Made by a program: the position numbers and the translations under genes. This document shows positions 43,577 to 51,454 of a DNA stretch of 64,000 nucleotides, one piece after another. The stretch's first letter is position 1. Each line of letters begins with the position of its first letter. The notes under the pieces were generated by a model, which did not search any database, had not been told where the DNA came from, and saw only the letters and a program-made list of their open reading frames with translations. The stretch spans positions 310,001 through 374,000 of the forward strand of contig NZ_JAUYTT010000008.1 in the NCBI RefSeq assembly GCF_030695035.1. Direction: 5' to 3'. This DNA is from Frigidibacter sp. GTDB taxonomy: Bacteria > Pseudomonadota > Alphaproteobacteria > Rhodobacterales > Rhodobacteraceae.

Positions 43577-44451
43577 CGCGCCATCCCCATCCGCCGCAGC
43601 ACCACCCGCTCGATCGCGGCGATCAGCCCGACCAGCGCCGCCGCCAGCACCGCCGCCGCGAACAGCGCCGCCCAGATCATCACCGTCTGCCCGTAATAGC
43701 TGCCCGACAGCAGCCGCGCGCCAAGCCCCGCCGTCGCGCCCGCCGGCAGCTCGCCGACGATGGCCCCCACAAGGCTCGCCGCGACCGAGACCTTCAGCGA
43801 GGCGAAGAGGTAGGGCATCGAGGCCGGCAGCCGCAGCTTCCAGAAGGTCTGCGCCCGGCTCGCGCCCCATGTCCTGAGCTGGTCGAGCTGCATCGCATCG
43901 GGGGCGCGCAGGCCCTTGACCATGCCCACCGCCACCGGAAAGAACGACAGCCAGGCCGAGATGATCGCCTTGGGCAAGAGCCCCGTCACCCCCATCGAGG
44001 ACAGCACCACGATCACCATCGGCGCGATGGCCAGGATCGGGATGGTCTGGCTGGCAATCGCCCAGGGCATGACGCTCAGGTCCATCGCCCGGCTATGCAC
44101 GATGCCGATGGCGAGCAAGATGCCCGCCGCCGACCCCAGGGCGAACCCCACCGCCGTCGCCGACAGCGTCACCCAGCCATGCCAGACAAGGCTGCGCTTC
44201 GAGGTGACCTTGGTGCCGAACACCGTCTTGCCGAACTCCGCGGCCACCTGATGCGGGGCGGGCAGCACCGGGCGTTCCTGGCTCATCGTGTCCCGCAGGA
44301 TCTCGGTGAACCCGATCTCCACCCCCGCCCGCGCCGCCTGATCGCGGCTCCACTGGGCGTTCATCCACACGGCGCCTGCGTACCAGAGCGCAAGGATGGC
44401 GGCGAGGACGGTGAGGATCGGCAGAACGGCGCGCTTAAACCTCATACCCAT
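43573..44451 (-). CDS. ABC importer permease 2
   Basis: A 292-residue permease of the same family as its neighbour, with six predicted helices and the coupling loop at LRTWGASRAQTFWKLRLPAS. Between helix 1 and helix 2 is a longer periplasmic segment (about residues 32-85). The start MGMRFKRAVLP is used; MRFKR two codons later is possible. It overlaps both the ATPase gene upstream and permease 1 downstream, so the transporter genes are tightly coupled. Confidence 0.88.
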   Translation of the reverse strand: MGMRFKRAVLPILTVLAAILALWYAGAVWMNAQWSRDQAARAGVEIGFTEILRDTMSQERPVLPAPHQVAAEFGKTVFGTKVTSKRSLVWHGWVTLSATAVGFALGSAAGILLAIGIVHSRAMDLSVMPWAIASQTIPILAIAPMVIVVLSSMGVTGLLPKAIISAWLSFFPVAVGMVKGLRAPDAMQLDQLRTWGASRAQTFWKLRLPASMPYLFASLKVSVAASLVGAIVGELPAGATAGLGARLLSGSYYGQTVMIWAALFAAAVLAAALVGLIAAIERVVLRRMGMAR

Positions 44452-45211
44452 GCCCCGCCCGCAGCCCTTCGCGCACCCGATGCGCGATGGCGATGAACTC
44501 CGGCGTATCGCGGATCTCCAGCGGGCGCTCGCGCGGCAGGGGGCTGTCGATCACATCGGTGATGCGGCCGGGGCGGGGGCTCATCACCACGATCTTGGTC
44601 GACAGATACACCGCCTCGGGGATCGAGTGGGTGACGAAGCCGATGGTCTTGCCGGTCCGCGCCCACAGCGCCAGCAGCTCCTCGTTCAGCCGGTCGCGGA
44701 CGATCTCGTCCAGCGCGCCGAAGGGCTCGTCCATCAGCAGAATATCGGCATCGAAGGCCAGCGCCCGGGCGATGCTGGCGCGCTGCTGCATCCCGCCCGA
44801 AAGCTGCCAGGGGAACTTCTTGCCGAACCCCTCGAGGTCCACCAGCGCCAGCACCCGCTCAACCCGTTCCGCCTGCTCGGCCTTCGAAAACCCCATGATC
44901 TCCAGCGGCAGCTGCACATTTCCGGCGATGGTGCGCCAGGGGTAGAGGCCCGCCGCCTGGAACACATAGCCATAGGCCCGCGCCTGCCGGGCGGCATCGG
45001 CGCTCATGCCGTTGACGGTGAGGGTGCCTTCCGTTGGATGCTCCAGCGCCGCAATGGCGCGCAGGAAGGTGGTCTTGCCGCAGCCGGAGGGGCCGATGAA
45101 GCTGACGAACTCGCCCTTGCCGATGGACAGGTTCACATCCTTCAGCGCATGGACGGGGCCGTCATTGGTGGCGAAGGTCAGGCCGACATTGCGGGCCTCG
45201 ATGACAGTCAT
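44435..45211 (-). CDS. ABC importer ATP-binding protein
   Basis: A 258-residue ATPase of the nitrate/taurine/HMP-type importers. It has Walker A GPSGCGKTT, the ABC signature LSGGMQQRASIARAL, Walker B DILLMDEPFGALDE and the switch histidine in VTHSIPEAV. The start MTVIEARNVGLTF is chosen because it overlaps the preceding aldolase gene stop by 4 bp. It energises the two permeases that follow. Confidence 0.92.
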   Translation of the reverse strand: MTVIEARNVGLTFATNDGPVHALKDVNLSIGKGEFVSFIGPSGCGKTTFLRAIAALEHPTEGTLTVNGMSADAARQARAYGYVFQAAGLYPWRTIAGNVQLPLEIMGFSKAEQAERVERVLALVDLEGFGKKFPWQLSGGMQQRASIARALAFDADILLMDEPFGALDEIVRDRLNEELLALWARTGKTIGFVTHSIPEAVYLSTKIVVMSPRPGRITDVIDSPLPRERPLEIRDTPEFIAIAHRVREGLRAGHGYEV

Positions 45212-46086
45212 TCCAGCAGTCCCGCCTGTGTGAAGGCCGCTTCCACGGCGGCCAATTCTTCGCCCTGAAGGGGCAGCACCGGCAGCGGGGGCACGGGGTT
45301 GCCGTACCCCATCATCCCCGCCGCGGCATGGATCACCCGGTAGCTGGTCAGCCGCCCGAACAGCTCCCACACCGGCGCGAGCCGCGCATCCAGCGCCGCC
45401 AGCCGCTCGGCATCCCCCGCCGCCGCCAGCATTTCAAAGCAGGGCTTGGGGAACAGGCCGCCGAGCACCGAGAACCACGCTTCGGCCCCCGCTGCCAGCG
45501 CGCCGGCGAACTTGGCGTCGCCGCTATATCCCAGTATCACGCCGGCGGGCAGCGCGGCCCGCAGCGCCGGGATCTCGGCGGCGGGCGTGGCACTCGGCGG
45601 CATCTTCACCGCCACCACCCCCGGCAGCGCCCCGATCCGGGCGATCAGCGCGGGGGAGAAGGTCACCCCCGTGGTGCCGGGGTTGTTGTAGAGCACCACC
45701 GGCAGCCCCGCCTCCGCCGCCACGATGCGGTAGAGCGTGAACACCTCCTCCTCGCGCAGCGGCTGGTAGCTGACCGGCGCCAGCAGCAGCGCCGCCGCCC
45801 CGGCCTCGGCGGCATCCCGCGCATGGTCCAGCACCATCCCCAGCCCCGGCGCACCGATGCCGACGACCACGGGCACATCGCCAGCCGCCTCTACCGCCAG
45901 TGCCGTCACCTCGGCGCGGGTATGGCGCGGCAGGTAGGCATAGCTGCCGGTGCTGCCCAGAAGGCCGACCGACTGCACCCCCGCCGCGGCAAGGTCGCCG
46001 ACCAGCCGTGTCAGCGCCGGCGCATCGACACGCCCGCGCCCATCCATCGGGGTGATCGGGAAGGCGGAGAGTCCCCGCAACCTCAC
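45208..46086 (-). CDS. DapA-like (dihydrodipicolinate synthase family) aldolase
   Basis: A 292-residue class I aldolase or lyase of the DapA/NAL superfamily, starting at a GTG that overlaps the dihydropyrimidinase stop (GTGA). The N-terminal GLSAFPITPMD, the substrate loop LLGSTGSYAYL, the catalytic tyrosine in VVLYNNPGTTG and the Schiff-base lysine in VVAVKMPPSA are all present. The usual pyruvate-binding GTTGE reads GSTGS, so the substrate probably is not that of lysine biosynthesis. Its place in a pyrimidine operon suggests an aldehyde or ureido substrate, which is inference. Confidence 0.82.
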   Translation of the reverse strand: MRLRGLSAFPITPMDGRGRVDAPALTRLVGDLAAAGVQSVGLLGSTGSYAYLPRHTRAEVTALAVEAAGDVPVVVGIGAPGLGMVLDHARDAAEAGAAALLLAPVSYQPLREEEVFTLYRIVAAEAGLPVVLYNNPGTTGVTFSPALIARIGALPGVVAVKMPPSATPAAEIPALRAALPAGVILGYSGDAKFAGALAAGAEAWFSVLGGLFPKPCFEMLAAAGDAERLAALDARLAPVWELFGRLTSYRVIHAAAGMMGYGNPVPPLPVLPLQGEELAAVEAAFTQAGLLE

Positions 46087-47534
46087 ACCCCGCTCGCCGG
46101 AATGCCGCTGCGCTGCACCGGGCGCGGGGCGGTCAGCTCTTTCCACGCCGACAGCGCCTGCGACACCGGCCCCTTCGGCGGGCGGGCGACGAACTTGCCG
46201 TGGCCCTCGACCGAGTTCATCACCCCCTCCGTCACCGCCACATGCCCGCGGCTGAGGGTGAAGCGCGGCAGGCCCTTCACCGTCTTGCCCTCGAACACGT
46301 TGTAATCTATGGCAGATTGCTGGCGGGCGGCGGTGATCGTCTTTTCCGCCTCGGGATCCCAGACCACCAGATCGGCATCCGCCCCGACCAGCACCGCGCC
46401 CTTCTTGGGGTAGATGTTCAGGATCTTGGCGATATTGGTCGAGGTGACGGCGACGAACTCGTTCATGGTGATCCGCCCGGTATTGACCCCCGCCGTCCAC
46501 AGCATCGGCAGCCGGTCCTCCAGCCCCCCCGTGCCATTCGGGATCTGGGTGAAATTGCCCACCCCGAAGCGCTTCTGCGCGGTGGTGAAGGCGCAATGAT
46601 CCGTCGCCACCACCGACAGGCTGCCGCTGGAGAGGCCGGCCCAGAGCGAGTCCTGATGGCGCTTGTCGCGGAACGGCGGGCTCATCACCCGCCGCGCCGC
46701 ATGGTCCCAGTCGGCGTTGAAATACTCACCCTCATCCAGCGTCAGGTGCTGGATCAGCGGCTCCCCCCAGACCCGCTTGCCCGCCATCCGCGCCCGCCGG
46801 ATCGCCTCATGGCTGTCCTCGCAGCTGGTATGCACCACATAGAGCGGCACCCCCGCCATGTCCGCGATCATGATCGCGCGGTTGGTCGCCTCGCCCTCCA
46901 CCTGCGGCGGGCGGGAGTAGGCATGGGCCTCGGGCCCGGTATTGCCCTCGGCCAGCAGCCGCGCCGACAGCTCCGCCACCACATCGCCATTCTCGGCATG
47001 GACCATCGGGATCGCGCCGAGGTCAGCGCAGCGGCGGAAGCTTGCGAACAGCTCGTCATCATTCACCATCAGCGCGCCCTTGTAGGCCATGAAATGCTTG
47101 AAGGTGTTGATGCCCCGCTCCGTCACCGCCTTCATCTCGTCAAACACCTGCTCGCCCCACCAGGTCACCGCCATGTGGAAGCTGTAATCGCAATGCGCGC
47201 GGGTGGACTTGTTGTCCCACATCTGCAGCGCGTCGAGCAGGCCCTGCCCGGGCGAGGGCAGGGCGAAATCCACCACCATCGTGGTGCCGCCGGCCAGCGC
47301 CGCCCGAGTGCCGCTGTCGAAATCATCGGCCGAATAGGTGCCCATGAACGGCATTTCCAGATGCGTATGCGGGTCGATCCCCCCCGGCATCACATAGCAG
47401 CCGGTGGCGTCGAGCACCTCGTCCCCCTTCAGCCCATGGCCGATGGCGATGATCTGCCCGTCCTCGATCAGCACATCGGCCTTGTAGGTCAGGTCGGCGG
47501 TGACGATCGTGCCGTTCTTGATGACTGTGGACAT
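46083..47534 (-). CDS. hydA: Dihydropyrimidinase (D-hydantoinase)
   Basis: Zinc amidohydrolase that opens dihydrouracil to N-carbamoyl-beta-alanine, the second step of reductive pyrimidine catabolism. It has 483 residues. Metal ligands are His56 and His58 (GGIDPHTHLEMPF), the carbamylated Lys152 (HFMAYKGAL), and later histidines and an aspartate (ATDHCAF). The start MSTVIKNGTIVTADL follows a dispersed repeat. It is cotranscribed with the amidohydrolase upstream and the aldolase downstream. Confidence 0.94.
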   Translation of the reverse strand: MSTVIKNGTIVTADLTYKADVLIEDGQIIAIGHGLKGDEVLDATGCYVMPGGIDPHTHLEMPFMGTYSADDFDSGTRAALAGGTTMVVDFALPSPGQGLLDALQMWDNKSTRAHCDYSFHMAVTWWGEQVFDEMKAVTERGINTFKHFMAYKGALMVNDDELFASFRRCADLGAIPMVHAENGDVVAELSARLLAEGNTGPEAHAYSRPPQVEGEATNRAIMIADMAGVPLYVVHTSCEDSHEAIRRARMAGKRVWGEPLIQHLTLDEGEYFNADWDHAARRVMSPPFRDKRHQDSLWAGLSSGSLSVVATDHCAFTTAQKRFGVGNFTQIPNGTGGLEDRLPMLWTAGVNTGRITMNEFVAVTSTNIAKILNIYPKKGAVLVGADADLVVWDPEAEKTITAARQQSAIDYNVFEGKTVKGLPRFTLSRGHVAVTEGVMNSVEGHGKFVARPPKGPVSQALSAWKELTAPRPVQRSGIPASGV

Positions 47535-47548
47535 GCTTTCCGCTCCGC

Positions 47549-47602
47549 TCTTCGTTTTGGCCCAAATATCCTCGGGGGGCGCGGGGGGCAGAAGGCCCCC
47601 CG
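47549..47602 (-). repeat. Dispersed hairpin / GGATATTTGGG element, copy E
   Basis: On the minus strand: the hairpin GGGGGGCCTTCTGCCCCCCG, then CGCCCCCCGAGGATATTTGG and GCCAAAACGAAG. It lies inside an operon, between the amidohydrolase stop and the dihydropyrimidinase start, so it does not obligatorily end transcription. Confidence 0.75.
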
Positions 47603-47610
47603 CCGTCTGC

Positions 47611-48864
47611 TCAGGTCACGACATCCGCCGTCTCCAGCACCGCATGCAGCAGCACCTCCGTCGCCTTCGTCGCCCAGTCCTGCGAAATCTCCTCGGCCTC
47701 GTTATGGCTCAGGCCCCCGACGCAGGGGCACATCACCATCGTCGCCGGCGCCACCTTCGCGGCCCAGCAGGCATCGTGGCCGGCGCCTGAGATCAGGTCC
47801 ATGTGGCTGTAGCCCAGCCTCTCCGCCGCGGCGCGGACATTGGCGACCAGCTCTGGCGCAAAGGTCACCGGGTCGAAATGGCCGACCGCCTCGACCGCCA
47901 TGCCGACCCCGAGCCCCTTGCAGATCGTCGCGGCCCCGGCCTCGATATCGGCGCGCATCCCGTCCAGCTTCGCCTGATCGGGGCTGCGGATATCCACGGT
48001 GAACACCACCGACCCCGGCAGCACGTTGCGGCTGTTGGGGCTGAACTGCACCTGGCCGACCCCGCCCACCGCGCCCGGCTGCGCATCCATCGCCACGCGC
48101 TGCACCATCTCGATGATCCGGGCCATCGCGAGGCCGGCATTCACCCGCAGGCCCATCGGCGTCGATCCGGTATGCGCGGCGCGGCCCGTCAGCGTGAATT
48201 CCAGCCACCACAGGCCCTGGCAATGCGTCACCACGCCGATGTCTCGGCCCTCGGCCTCGAGGATCGGGCCCTGTTCGATATGCAGCTCGTAATAGGCGTG
48301 CATCTTGCGGGCGCCCACCGGCTCGTCGCCCTTCCAGCCGATGCGCGCCAGCTCCTCGCCAAAGCTTTTGCCCTCGGGATCGCGGCGGCCATAGGCGTAG
48401 TCGAGGCTGTGGACCCCCGCGAAGACGCCCGAGGCGAGCATGGCGGGCGCAAAGCGCGCGCCTTCCTCATTGGTCCAGTTGGTCACGACGATGGGATGCC
48501 TGGTGCGGATGCCAAGGTCATTCATCGTGCGCACGCATTCCAGCGCGGCCAGAACCCCCAGCACCCCGTCATACTTGCCGCCCGTCGGCTGGGTGTCGAG
48601 ATGGCTGCCCACATAGACCGGCAGCGCCTCGGGGTCCGTTCCGGGGCGGGCGGCGAACATCGTGCCCATCTCGTCGACGCCCATGGTCAGCCCCGCCGCC
48701 TCGCACCAGCGGGCGAAGAGCGCGCGCCCCTCGGCATCGGCGTCGGTCAGGGTCTGGCGGTTGTTGCCGCCCGCGATCCCGGGGCCGATCTTGGCCATCT
48801 CCATCAGGCTGTCCCACAGCCGCGCGGGGTCGATCCGCAGGTTTTCTGCTGGTGCCGGCATCAT
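47611..48864 (-). CDS. M20-family amidohydrolase, probable beta-ureidopropionase
   Basis: A 417-residue dizinc hydrolase of the M20 amidase group (allantoate amidohydrolase, N-carbamoyl-amino-acid hydrolase and beta-ureidopropionase). Metal motifs are GSHLDTQPTGGKYDG and TNWTNEEGARF, with ELHIEQGPIL and GAGHDA later. In this operon the expected reaction is N-carbamoyl-beta-alanine to beta-alanine, CO2 and ammonia. The start at the first of two adjacent ATGs is chosen for the GGGAGA ribosome site. It is the first gene of the operon, with a RutR-like box about 97 bp upstream. Confidence 0.88.
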   Translation of the reverse strand: MMPAPAENLRIDPARLWDSLMEMAKIGPGIAGGNNRQTLTDADAEGRALFARWCEAAGLTMGVDEMGTMFAARPGTDPEALPVYVGSHLDTQPTGGKYDGVLGVLAALECVRTMNDLGIRTRHPIVVTNWTNEEGARFAPAMLASGVFAGVHSLDYAYGRRDPEGKSFGEELARIGWKGDEPVGARKMHAYYELHIEQGPILEAEGRDIGVVTHCQGLWWLEFTLTGRAAHTGSTPMGLRVNAGLAMARIIEMVQRVAMDAQPGAVGGVGQVQFSPNSRNVLPGSVVFTVDIRSPDQAKLDGMRADIEAGAATICKGLGVGMAVEAVGHFDPVTFAPELVANVRAAAERLGYSHMDLISGAGHDACWAAKVAPATMVMCPCVGGLSHNEAEEISQDWATKATEVLLHAVLETADVVT

Positions 48865-48960
48865 TGTTCTCCCTGCTGCGGGGCCATCCGGGTCTCTGCC
48901 CGTTGCGCCAAGGGCTTGGCCCACAGTCTTCTTCTGTCATCTTCGGGACGAATCCCGTGT

Positions 48961-48976
48961 CTGACCATCTGGTCAG
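48961..48976. promoter_or_regulatory. RutR-like operator, site 1
   Basis: CTGACCATCTGGTCAG is a perfect 7-bp inverted repeat around a 2-bp spacer. It equals the E. coli RutR consensus TTGACCAnnTGGTCAA except for the outermost pair. It lies upstream of the amidohydrolase-dihydropyrimidinase-ABC operon, and the window carries a RutR-type regulator gene. Confidence 0.72.
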
Positions 48977-49188
48977 GTTTCACGCTACACAGCCGGGTCC
49001 GACAATCAACGCCAATCTCTGCCAAGTGGCTGCCGGGACCGGGCAGCCGCGTCACCGCGCCGCGCAAAGGGCAGCAATCCCTCACTGGCGTGTTTTCGAA
49101 CTGCGGGATTTCGCGGCTCTTCTTCGCGGCATCCCGCAGGGTTCGGGGCAGCGGCTGAACGCCCCCGGGTCTTTCTTCGGGCGAGGGG

Positions 49189-49217
49189 TTGTATTCGCGG
49201 CCCGAACCCGTCATATA
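49189..49217 (+). promoter_or_regulatory. Candidate cspA promoter and long leader
   Basis: TTGTAT (49189-49194) and CATATA (49212-49217) are 17 bp apart. A start near 49224 would give a leader of about 118 bases before cspA, in line with the long structured leaders of cold-shock genes; an imperfect hairpin (GCCACCGCA with TGCGGGTGGC) lies at 49295-49316. Confidence 0.4.
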
Positions 49218-49341
49218 GGTCAGGCGAAACGCTATCTCTTCGACCTTCTGTCTCCTAACGGCTTCAGTTTTCGATTGTGATGTGACTGAGCCAAGCCACC
49301 GCACTCTGCGGGTGGCGCACTAGATACTAGGAGATATCACG

Positions 49342-49548
49342 ATGGCCAATGGCACCGTGAAGTGGTTCAATGCAACCAAAGGTTTCGGCTTTATCGCTCC
49401 GGCGAATGGCAACCGTGACGTGTTCGTGCACGTTTCGGCTCTGGAACGCGCTGGCATCCGTCAGCTCGACGAAGGCCAGGCTGTGACCTTCGACATCGAA
49501 TCCGGCCGTGACGGTCGCGAATCGGCGATGAACCTCGCGCTGGCGTAA
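49342..49548 (+). CDS. cspA: Cold-shock domain protein
   Basis: A 68-residue single cold-shock domain that binds single-stranded RNA or DNA. The RNA-binding motifs RNP1 (KGFGFI) and RNP2 (VFVHVS) are intact, and the N-terminal [10 protein letters not shown] is typical. An AGGAGA ribosome site lies 7 bp upstream. A long leader and a terminator directly after the gene suggest single-gene expression, with some read-through to the small gene downstream possible. Confidence 0.95.
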   Translation: MANGTVKWFNATKGFGFIAPANGNRDVFVHVSALERAGIRQLDEGQAVTFDIESGRDGRESAMNLALA

Positions 49549-49601
49549 GCTTCGCACCGGCTGCGCTGCCTGAACAAGGCGGCAGGCCGGACAAGAATTT
49601 T

Positions 49602-49632
49602 AACGGAGACGGCTACGGCCGTCTCCGTTTTC
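49602..49632 (+). terminator. Terminator after cspA
   Basis: A perfect 12-bp stem (AACGGAGACGGC with GCCGTCTCCGTT) closes a TACG loop and is followed by TTTCG. It lies 53 bp after the cspA stop. Confidence 0.85.
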
Positions 49633-49724
49633 GTTTGTGCGGCGCGTTGGCGCGAAGGCTTGTGCTTTCGCCAGATGCAGCCCACATCAAGACCTCGGCC
49701 AAGGCCGATGTGAAGGAGAACACC

Positions 49725-49841
49725 ATGTCCAGCAAGCAACCGCCGGTGCCGAAGCAGAACCAGAGCAACAAGGGCCCCGGTGCGGCCGCAGGCGCCTCGC
49801 GCCCGCCGCACAAGCCGGTCTCGACCAAGACCGGCAAGTAA
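49725..49841 (+). CDS. 38-residue hydrophilic protein
   Basis: A tiny basic, probably disordered protein beginning MSSKQPPVPKQNQSNKGPGA and ending KPVSTKTGK, rich in Pro, Lys, Asn and Gly with no hydrophobic segment. The AAGGAGAACACC ribosome site just before the ATG and a strong terminator 5 bp after the stop argue that it is a real gene. It has its own position after the cspA terminator. Function unknown; its basic composition could suit RNA or ribosome contact. Confidence 0.65.
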   Translation: MSSKQPPVPKQNQSNKGPGAAAGASRPPHKPVSTKTGK

Positions 49842-49846
49842 TCTCA

Positions 49847-49876
49847 AAGGCGCGCGGGCACACCCGCGCGCCTTTT
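49847..49876. terminator. Bidirectional terminator
   Basis: A perfect 12-bp stem (AAGGCGCGCGGG with CCCGCGCGCCTT), CACA loop, followed by TTTT on the plus strand and by TTGAG on the minus. It lies between the convergent 38-residue protein gene and the transaminase gene and can serve both. Confidence 0.85.
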
Positions 49877-49881
49877 GCGTT

Positions 49882-51210
49882 TCAGTCGAGCGAGTCCAGC
49901 ACCTCACCCAGCGTGCCGATCAGCGTGTCGATTTCCGGCTTGGAGATGATCAGCGGCGGCGACATGGCGATGATGTCGCCGGTGGTGCGGATCAGGATGC
50001 CCTTCTCATAGGCCTTGAGGAACGCGTTGAACGCCCGCTTGGTCGGCTCGCCCGGGATCGGCTGCAGCTCGACCGCGCCGATCAGGCCCATGTTGCGGAT
50101 GTCGATCACATGCGGCTTGCCGGCCAGGCTGTGGATTGCTTCTTCCCAGTAGGGGGCGAGTTCCGCCGCGCGTTCGAACAGCCGCTCTTCCTTGTAGGTT
50201 TGCAGCGTGGCGATGCCGGCGGCGCTGGCGATCGGGTTGCCGGAATAGGTATAGCCGTGGAACAGCTCGATCGCCTGTTCCGGGCCCTGCATGAAGGCAT
50301 CGTGCACGCCGGCAGTGGTCAGCACCGCGCCCATCGGGATCACGCCATTGGTCAGACCCTTGGCGCAGGTGATCATGTCGGGGACGACGTTGAAGAATTG
50401 GCTGGCAAAAGGCGCGCCGAGGCGGCCAAAGCCGGTGATGACTTCATCAAAGATCAGAAGAATGCCGTGCTTGCTGCTGATTTCACGCAGTTTTTCCAGA
50501 TAACCCTTCGGCGGCATCAAGACGCCGGTGGACCCCGCCATCGGCTCGACGATCACCGCGGCAATGGTTTCGGGACCATGCAAGGCGACGATGCGTTCCA
50601 GCTCTTCCGCCAGATAGGAGCCGTGTTCGGGCTGGCCTTTGACGAAGGCGTTTTGCGCCGGAAGGTGGGTGTGGGGAAGGTGGTCCACTCCATTAAGAAG
50701 CGCCCCGAAGTACTTGCGATTGTTGACAATTCCGCCAACGGAGATCCCACCGAAACCGACCCCGTGATACCCCCGCTCGCGGCCGATAAGCCTGGTGCGG
50801 GTGCCCTCGCCGCGGACGCGGTGATAGGCGATGGCGATTTTCAGTGCGGTATCAACGGCTTCTGACCCTGAGTTACAGTAGAATACATGCTCCATTCCGG
50901 CCGGCGCAATCTCGACCAGCCGGTTCGCCAGTTCGAACGCCGAGGGATGCCCCATCTGGAAGGCGGGGGCATAGTCCATCTCGCCGGCTTGCCGGGTGAT
51001 CGCCTCGGTGATCAGCGGGCGGCAATGGCCCGCGTTGCAGCACCACAGGCCCGCGGTGCCGTCCAGCACCTGGCGGCCATCGGCGGTGGTGTAATGCATG
51101 TCTTTCGCGCCGACGAACATCCGCGGGTTCTTCTTGAACTGCCGGTTCGAGGTGAAGGGCATCCAGAAGGCGTTGAGGTCATTCGGGGCGGTGTTGCGGT
51201 CCAGCGCCAT
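49882..51210 (-). CDS. Class III omega-aminotransferase, probable beta-alanine--pyruvate type
   Basis: A 442-residue PLP-dependent transaminase. The PLP lysine is Lys284 (TCAKGLTNG) and Asp255 (LIFDEVITGFGRLG) binds the pyridine nitrogen; SGSEAVDTALKIA and HGYTYSGNP are family motifs. The likely reaction in this region is beta-alanine plus pyruvate to malonate semialdehyde plus alanine, completing uracil breakdown, but taurine or other omega-amino acids are possible. A RutR-like operator lies 56 bp upstream of its start, which supports the pyrimidine role. It is divergent from rutR. Confidence 0.88.
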   Translation of the reverse strand: MALDRNTAPNDLNAFWMPFTSNRQFKKNPRMFVGAKDMHYTTADGRQVLDGTAGLWCCNAGHCRPLITEAITRQAGEMDYAPAFQMGHPSAFELANRLVEIAPAGMEHVFYCNSGSEAVDTALKIAIAYHRVRGEGTRTRLIGRERGYHGVGFGGISVGGIVNNRKYFGALLNGVDHLPHTHLPAQNAFVKGQPEHGSYLAEELERIVALHGPETIAAVIVEPMAGSTGVLMPPKGYLEKLREISSKHGILLIFDEVITGFGRLGAPFASQFFNVVPDMITCAKGLTNGVIPMGAVLTTAGVHDAFMQGPEQAIELFHGYTYSGNPIASAAGIATLQTYKEERLFERAAELAPYWEEAIHSLAGKPHVIDIRNMGLIGAVELQPIPGEPTKRAFNAFLKAYEKGILIRTTGDIIAMSPPLIISKPEIDTLIGTLGEVLDSLD

Positions 51211-51265
51211 GGGGCTCTCCTTGGCGCCGGGGCTTGGCGCCCGGGGCCGATGTTGGCAGAAATCT

Positions 51266-51281
51266 TTGACCCTTTGGTCAA
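51266..51281. promoter_or_regulatory. RutR-like operator, site 2
   Basis: TTGACCCTTTGGTCAA matches the RutR consensus TTGACCAnnTGGTCAA at all but one conserved position. It lies between the divergent transaminase and rutR genes. On the plus strand its TTGACC could be the -35 of a rutR promoter, with CTATCA (51289-51294) as -10 after 17 bp, so binding would block it. Confidence 0.75.
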
Positions 51282-51454
51282 GGACAGGCTATCAGAGGGG
51301 CAGGGCACGTCAAGAACGGGGCCTTGGCAGCCCGGCCTGTTCCGGAGAGGGAAAACCCGGCATTGCACCCTGTCAAGGGCTGTCATAAACCGCGGCGCAC
51401 AAAAGCGGGGGCAAAGCGGCGGGAGGCCGCGCCCGCCTGCAGGGGGAGACGAGG

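Larger units (their letters stand above)
48865..49341. other. Intergenic region between the pyrimidine operon and cspA
   Basis: 477 bp without a convincing gene. It contains a RutR-like operator at 48961-48976, a CGGGA-TTCG-TCCCG hairpin on the minus strand (48945-48958) in the expected leader of the amidohydrolase operon, a candidate cspA promoter at 49189-49217, and a leader hairpin at 49295-49316 before cspA. The reading frames crossing it lack ribosome sites or recognisable domains. Confidence 0.6.

Noticed and set aside
48852-49280. A 142-residue plus-strand frame in the gap before cspA.
   Set aside because: It lacks a ribosome site and recognisable domain, and it covers the RutR-like operator and the candidate cspA promoter.
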